Source of the DNA: Cryptomeria japonica
Lineage: Eukaryota; Streptophyta; Pinopsida; Cupressales; Cupressaceae
Length of the DNA stretch: 64,000 nt
NCBI RefSeq assembly: GCF_030272615.1
Contig: NC_081406.1
Coordinates: forward strand, 231,622,396 to 231,686,395
Direction: 5' to 3'
Shown here: positions 58,681-64,000 of the stretch, piece after piece
Position numbering within the stretch: the first letter of the stretch is position 1
How the letters are laid out: each line of letters opens with the position of its first letter
Translations under genes and position numbers: made by a program
Notes under the pieces: model-generated
Database searches by the model: none
What the model was told of the DNA's origin: nothing
What the model saw: the letters and a program-made list of their open reading frames with translations, nothing else

Positions 58681-61289
58681 GGTGGGAATCCACCTTTTCG
58701 ATTCAGGAGACAGCTACCATCAAAATACGTATAGTATAATGATCTTTTATTTAACAAATATCCAGAGTATTTTTAATTTAATATTTTATAAATTTGTTTT
58801 TTTAATATTTATATTGTTGCTAAATTTTATAAATAAAGAATTGTTTTATGTAAATTTATGTTGAGTGTTTATGTTGTTGTTTAATCTAATATAATTAAGA
58901 ATTTTTATTGTAGATTATCAAATATTAATCTATAATTAATAGAAGAACAGCTCTTATATACAATTTTATTGGATGTTTATGTTTTTGTTTAATCTTATAT
59001 ATTGAGAGTTTTTTTATATTAGATATTTATTGTTGACCACTGTTTAAAGATGTGAAGTGATAAAAATCTAAAATAAGACAAAGACATAGAGATCAATTGA
59101 TTAAAGTATTGTTGGAATTCCACAATACTTTAATTCACACGACCTCCCACATCAAAACATGCCATCCAAATCCATGAGCTCAACAATCAAATAAATGCTC
59201 ATGGTCTCCAAGTACAAGAGAGCTACAAGACCTAGAAGCACAATAGCCCATTAATGCACAAGACTTGTCAACACAACAACCAAAAAAGATTTTGATTTTG
59301 ATGGATTTTATCCACATGTTGCGATATCAACTACTAATCTTAAAAGTTAAGTGTTTTTATATTAGATTATCAAATACTAATCTATAATTAATAGAAGATT
59401 AAGCGATTTCAACTACTAATCTTATAAATTAAGAGTTTTTTATATTATATTATCAAATACTAATCTATAATTAATAGAAGATTAATTGCATGTTTATGTT
59501 GTTTCGTAATCTTATGATTATGAGTTTTGTATATTAGATTTTAAATTATTACAGATTAATAGGTAGATGCGGTTTTATATATTTATTGTTTACAATTGTT
59601 AAAAGATATGAAGTGATAAAAATCTAAAATAAGACAAAGATAGAGAGATCAATAGATTAAAAAAATGAAAGTAGACTGATGATGAACCTTTGTCGCTTGA
59701 AATTCCACAATACTCGAATTCATACAATCTACCTGTTTAAGTGGCAATTATTTTTTTCTTTTTTTTTTAGGCATTATCATTCCCATACATTAACACATGC
59801 GAGCCAAACCCATGAGCTCAACAACCCAATAATGCACAAGGTGTGCAAGCACAACAAGGTACAAGATCTTCAAGCACAGTAGCCCATTAATGCACCGAAC
59901 ATGACAAGCAAAAAAGATTTATGCCACAATTTCAACTAGCAAACCACGCCCTTAATGACAAAATTATAAATATATGTTTTTTAATAATTAAAAACTATAT
60001 ACTCGTATTTACTCTTCTACCAACTTCATTCACTTAAAAAACTAAAACAACAAATCACAATGATATAAATCAAAGTCTCCTTCTCAATTATTAAAACTTC
60101 TTTCTAATAACCATCATATCAAAGTTCCATCTGCAAACACCAAATATACCAAATTCTACTCAACAATATAAGACAAATATTAAAATTAATATAGAAAGTA
60201 ATAATAATTCTAACATTATCCTTTTGTCGGTAAGCAGTTCAAAACATTCTAATGTTATGATGTATTTTGAATTTTTTGAAGCAGTTATAAAGAAAGATAT
60301 AAATTTAGTTATGACATGCCTCGCCACTAACTCAGAAACACTAAATTTCAAGTTTCCAGCTGTGCATTCAAACGAAAACGAATCATCACGTGCTTTTAAT
60401 TTTAACCAGTCAAATATTTTTTTATTTAAAAAAAAAAAACAGTCAATTATTGACATACAATGAACCAAAAGATAATCATAAAAATCCCACGTCTCATTTG
60501 CTTTTAGCTATTAACGGAAACGCTCAAAAGGCTTTGCGAAAAAGAAAACCAGAAAAAATCATGATTGATGTGTGTCCTACCCGTTGGAAACTGCCAAATA
60601 CGGCCATACGGCCATCAAATTTAGGCTCTTTAGGACTCACCTAACTATAAAGGTATCTTGTAATTAAATAAGTAAAGACAGCGGTGCTCCTCGTATTAAT
60701 AACAAAAGGTGCTTTAAGATTCAATTTTTTGGGTGTCCCAAGTCTCTGACTTTCTAAGGATATGCGCCCTTGTATTTCCACACATTGTTTTGGTTTCTAA
60801 AAAGGGGTTTATTTTATTGTGTTGGTAATATAAATATTGAATAGATTATTCTTGATTCTTCCAAAAGCAAACATAGAATATTTGAAAGGCAAAGGAAAGT
60901 TCCTAGGTTTGATCTGGGGTAGTTAAATAATTGTAATCATTAAAGTATTAACTAGTTTAGATTAATTAATTGTTAAATGTAGATGAGAGGGTTAAGGCAT
61001 TTACTTTTAGGCACAATGATGATACATGAATTTGTTGTAGACAGAGACAATATAATTGGATGTTTTTGAGATTGGAAATTGTAAGTCTTTAGTTGTATTT
61101 TGTTTTTATATTAAAAGTAGAGAAAATTAGGGTGATGTTCTTTAACAGCAAAAAGTTATCAGAAATAAAAATAGAGTGTCCAAACAAAAAATAGTAGCAA
61201 AATAAACATCAACAAGGAATAAAATCATGTAAGTCCAAAGCCATAAAACGAAACACCTAGACCTAGGGACCAAACTTTTTGTAACCCAG
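58681..61289. repeat. AT-rich intergenic with diverged duplications
   Basis: A ~36-bp word containing CTAATCTATAATTAATAGAA occurs at 58,911, 59,363 and 59,446. A larger block (59,048-59,300) recurs at 59,605-59,920, with AGTGATAAAAATCTAAAATA, CCATGAGCTCAACAA and AGCCCATTAATGCAC in both. From 59,940 to 61,289 I see nothing that I can name. Confidence 0.6.
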
Positions 61290-62920
61290 CCTATTTGAGG
61301 ACATTGTCCCAGTCATCGATGCGAAACATGTAGAGCTCCCTACAAGATTCCTTGTCTCCATACTCCTCTCCCAGGGCCTTATCTTGTAGCAGACAAAGGG
61401 TGGTAGCCGAGCTATGCATAATCCTCATGCAAAACTTGTTTATGCTCGTCAGCTACTTGTCGCGAGTGTCTCATTTGTTCTTCAAATCCTTCATCTCCAT
61501 CTTTAGGACTTGTAGTTCCACATTCACTTCTTGACTCTCCAACTTGTTCCTCAGCGCTTGAACTTTCAGCTTTAGGGCCTATAGCTCACCCACCACCGAC
61601 TGGCTGCCCATCTCAACATTTTCGTCTGCCTTCAGGGTTTGCACATCTTCAACAATTTGACAGCTTCTCATCTTTCCTCGCCCCTTTCTTCTCGACAATT
61701 CCTTTCTTCCCCTTGTCTTCTCCCTTCACCACACTAGCCAATTTGTCCCCTTCCTTCTCATTGTCTGCCTCATCCCCAATATTCAATCCCAATATTTTGG
61801 CGAGGTCCTCCTTCTCCTACTCATCCATAGGGTTTACCTTTTCCAACTCTTCGACAAGGTCCACCTTCTTTAGCTCGTTTATAGGTTCCACCTTCATATC
61901 TTGAGAATCCAGAGGAGGGCCAATACCATTTGAAATCCCCATGTCATCACCAACCCCAACATCCCCAATCGTCATGTCCACCTCATCAATCTTCTCTAAA
62001 TTCTTATTCCCACCATCGCCCTCCTCAATTTCCTCTTCAGACTCTTTAGCAATATGTTTGTCACCTTTCCTACCGCCCGCCTCACGGGAGGCAATCCTAT
62101 GCAATCTCCTCCTCGCTTCAATTCCAACATTGGGGTCCTCTTTCTCATCTTCAGAGCTCGAATTGTCGATAATTCACTTCCGTTTGCCTATGGTTTTTCT
62201 CTTGTCCTTAGAACATGCGGGTTTAGCAAGTGGGGAAAACATGAGAGGTCGAGTTCTATGATAGTTACAAAGGAGGAAGGAATGGTTGGAGAGGCAAAGG
62301 CTTCACCTAAGAGACGAAAAATTTTGGGGGAAGAAAGGCCACCCGCAAAGGCAATGAGAGGGTGGGAAGAATGGAGAGGGGTTTCAAACATCATTATGTT
62401 CCTTGGGGGTATAAGGTCAAATGGTAGGAGTAGATTCTGTAAATCAGGCCCTGGTGAAGAGGAATAGGCCTTTTGTCTTCATTTTTTGGGTCCAAAGCTT
62501 CCTTAATGGAGCTTTCATGAGAGTGGAGCAAATAGAAGGGAAGAAAATAGTATCATTGTTCCTAAAATGGTTTAGCAAAGGCATATGAGTAATAAAAAAC
62601 CTTGTGGCAGCCCTCTAGGGTAAAATATTTCATGACCATGAGGCATACCTAGATCCACGGGTGCAGTAATTCTTCCCTGGCAAAGCTGCCCTACAGCTTA
62701 GCAGGGGCTTCCTTCCCCTTAAAGAATTTGTTAAGGCTATCGCAGTTGGCAACATGACTAGTCCTCTTCTTATTCCCTCCAAGGAAAGGCTCGTGGCTTG
62801 GGCAATAACCTCCTTCGAGACTTCAAACAAAATCCCCCCTAAAAAAAACCCTTCTATCGGTCTAGGATGTGGCGAATTGGACTGAAAGTTGCTCACCAAA
62901 CCCTTTCAAGCACTTCAATA
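61290..62920 (-). pseudogene. Degenerate gene of repetitive plant type, unknown function
   Basis: Read on the minus strand. 62,899-62,630 gives FEVSKEVIAQATSLSLEG, then with frame changes YFTLEGCHKVFYY, FFPFYLLHSHESSIKE and LHQGLI (about 62,640-62,440). An ATG at 62,242 opens a basic segment (KDKRKTIGKRK), an SSSEDEKED patch, a long Glu/Lys-rich part and a coiled coil (KLKVQALRNKLES), ending near 61,290. From memory this order (I-A-x-A-T-G-L, Y-x-T-C-E-G, L-P-x-x-L-x-x-S-L, H-x-G-L-I) resembles large families of predicted proteins in gymnosperm and moss genomes; unverified. Several stops and shifts show it is dead. Confidence 0.45.
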
Positions 62921-63631
62921 TTCAACCATCCCTCTCTCCATATAGTAATGCTAGACAAGGGGGTCATTTTTAAATTCATCTAGCCTATCTGGCTCATAGT
63001 TCACTCTATCGCCACCCATGATGGACTCACACAAAGTATCAACATAGGCACCACAAAAAACCAAATACATGAACCTTTTTTTAGCAGAGATAATAAAAAA
63101 AGAACACCGGCTTTCTAAAATGGGCATTGCATTTCTATCATTGCTCTAATTCCCAAAATTGTGCAAACCAACAAAGGTGCAATTACTTCTCCTTACCTCT
63201 GAATTTTGTGGCGTGTGCAAAAGGTAACTCTTACCTTGAGATAGGACATCAAAATTTAAATTTGTCATCTTTCCTTTTTCAGGGATTAAAATAGCATCAT
63301 TGCTTGTGCATCCACGCATCCAGTGAAGCCCAGTCCAATTCATCAAAGTGTAATCTTTCAAGGAAGTCACATGATCCCCAATACAACCAAAGTAAATTGT
63401 CAGCAAGAGAAAGCAAAAACATTGCCATATCATGGTGATGAACTGGCCACCAAATTCATCATTCCACCTAGTCACCCATGTCATATTCCTATCGGTCCCA
63501 AACAGTGCTAGGATGGGCCAATTCAAATTAAAAAACTCTCGCCTTCTCCAACCAAATCGACCAGAGTGAAGAACGCGAACTCTGATATGAAGAGTACTAC
63601 CCATGGGAATTCTGGTTCGAATGCTCTCCAT
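62921..63631 (-). other. DNA between RNase H remnant and degenerate gene
   Basis: It contains a 161-codon minus-strand ORF (63,631-63,146) rich in Trp, Phe and Arg with no motif that I know. Probably 3' sequence of the RNase H-bearing element; low confidence as a protein. Confidence 0.25.
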
Positions 63632-63829
63632 CTAGGGGATATCAGACATTATTAGGGAGGGAGTCCATCCTCCTCCAACATCACATGTTGTCATTTGAAG
63701 ACCAAGTGCAGCTAAAGCATCTGCCACCTTGTTTCCCTCTTTGTAAACATGACCAATCTCAAAGGAGTTGAAATTGAGATTAACCTGTGAATAACACTCT
63801 GGTTGGATTTTGTTTTGAATATGAAACAA
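63632..63829 (-). pseudogene. RNase H (LINE / RVT_3 type) C-terminal remnant
   Basis: The minus strand encodes FEIGHVYKEGNKVADALAALGL, the typical end of plant RNase H domains of RVT_3 or LINE type, with the conserved H and N-x-V-A-D. The open stretch continues after a TAG into 63,631-63,146 in the next frame, which starts MESIRTRIP and may be the end of the domain plus 3' DNA. The upstream part (above 63,830) is not recognisable, so the copy is truncated. Confidence 0.65.
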
Positions 63830-64000
63830 TTTGTATTTTTTGAAGGGTTGAGTATGTGGGTCTAGGGAACTTCTATATATGGTTGACCCTACACTTTAGG
63901 GCACTTATGCATGCATGGACCTAATATTTATTTGTGGATTTGATCCAATACACTGCGTGCTTCTATTTCATGATTCCTCTAATTTGCCTCACTTCTTTGA

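Noticed and set aside
63146-63631. 161-codon minus-strand ORF as a gene
   Set aside because: Follows an RNase H remnant and shows no motif; probably 3' DNA of a truncated element.

Overview
The window is nuclear DNA of a land plant. A seed plant is certain enough from the nested Tat-type Ty3/gypsy retrotransposons, the spliced gene with GT-AG introns of up to 3.5 kb, and a decayed pentatricopeptide-repeat (PPR) fragment. A gymnosperm (conifer) is my inference from the size and age of the intergenic repeats and long introns; no marker gene proves it.

Region by region. (1) 1-26,072 is one old Tat-type element (E1), open at the left edge, with frameshifted and stop-ridden gag and pol, a 2.3-kb 3' non-coding tail, a polypurine tract (PPT) and a 3' LTR. 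(2) That LTR is split by a younger element, E2 (10,424-24,840), flanked by a perfect 5-bp target duplication CAAAT. E2 has three LTR copies: a 3'-truncated LTR (A), a 209-bp stub of internal DNA, a full LTR (B), the coding body and a full LTR (C). Its sense ORF (14,010-19,556) carries protease, G-patch, reverse transcriptase, two RNases H and integrase but no recognisable capsid or zinc knuckle. Behind it, antisense, lies a three-exon plant-mobile-domain gene (22,608-20,189). E2's coding sequences contain only nonsense changes, no frameshifts. (3) 26,073-30,351 is degenerate sequence with an unrecognised decayed ORF. (4) 30,358-40,642 is E3, a complete but non-autonomous element: two ~1.19-kb LTRs, a decayed tRNA-Lys primer site, a zinc-knuckle-like gag remnant fused to a Ser/Pro/Gln-rich and basic ORF, and no pol. 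Its 3' tail is related to that of E1 and both hold hairpin clusters before the PPT. (5) 40,643-50,208 is intergenic: GA repeat, local duplications, an ACCGGTT-rich old repeat. (6) 50,209-58,156 (minus) is the one apparently intact host gene: five coding exons, phase-consistent, 575 codons, function not recognised; intron 2 contains a PPR pseudogene on the opposite strand. (7) 58,157-64,000 is AT-rich duplicated sequence, then minus-strand remnants of an unrecognised repetitive gene and of an RNase H domain of LINE/RVT_3 type.

How the parts relate: E1, E2 and E3 share a clade but each lacks something. E1 is coding-dead, E2 lacks capsid/nucleocapsid, E3 lacks pol. The most unusual signals are the arrays of hairpins with changing arms and a conserved loop in the 3' tails of E1 and E3, a small hairpin with a compensatory base-pair change between them, the intron-containing antisense gene of E2, and its tandem three-LTR structure.
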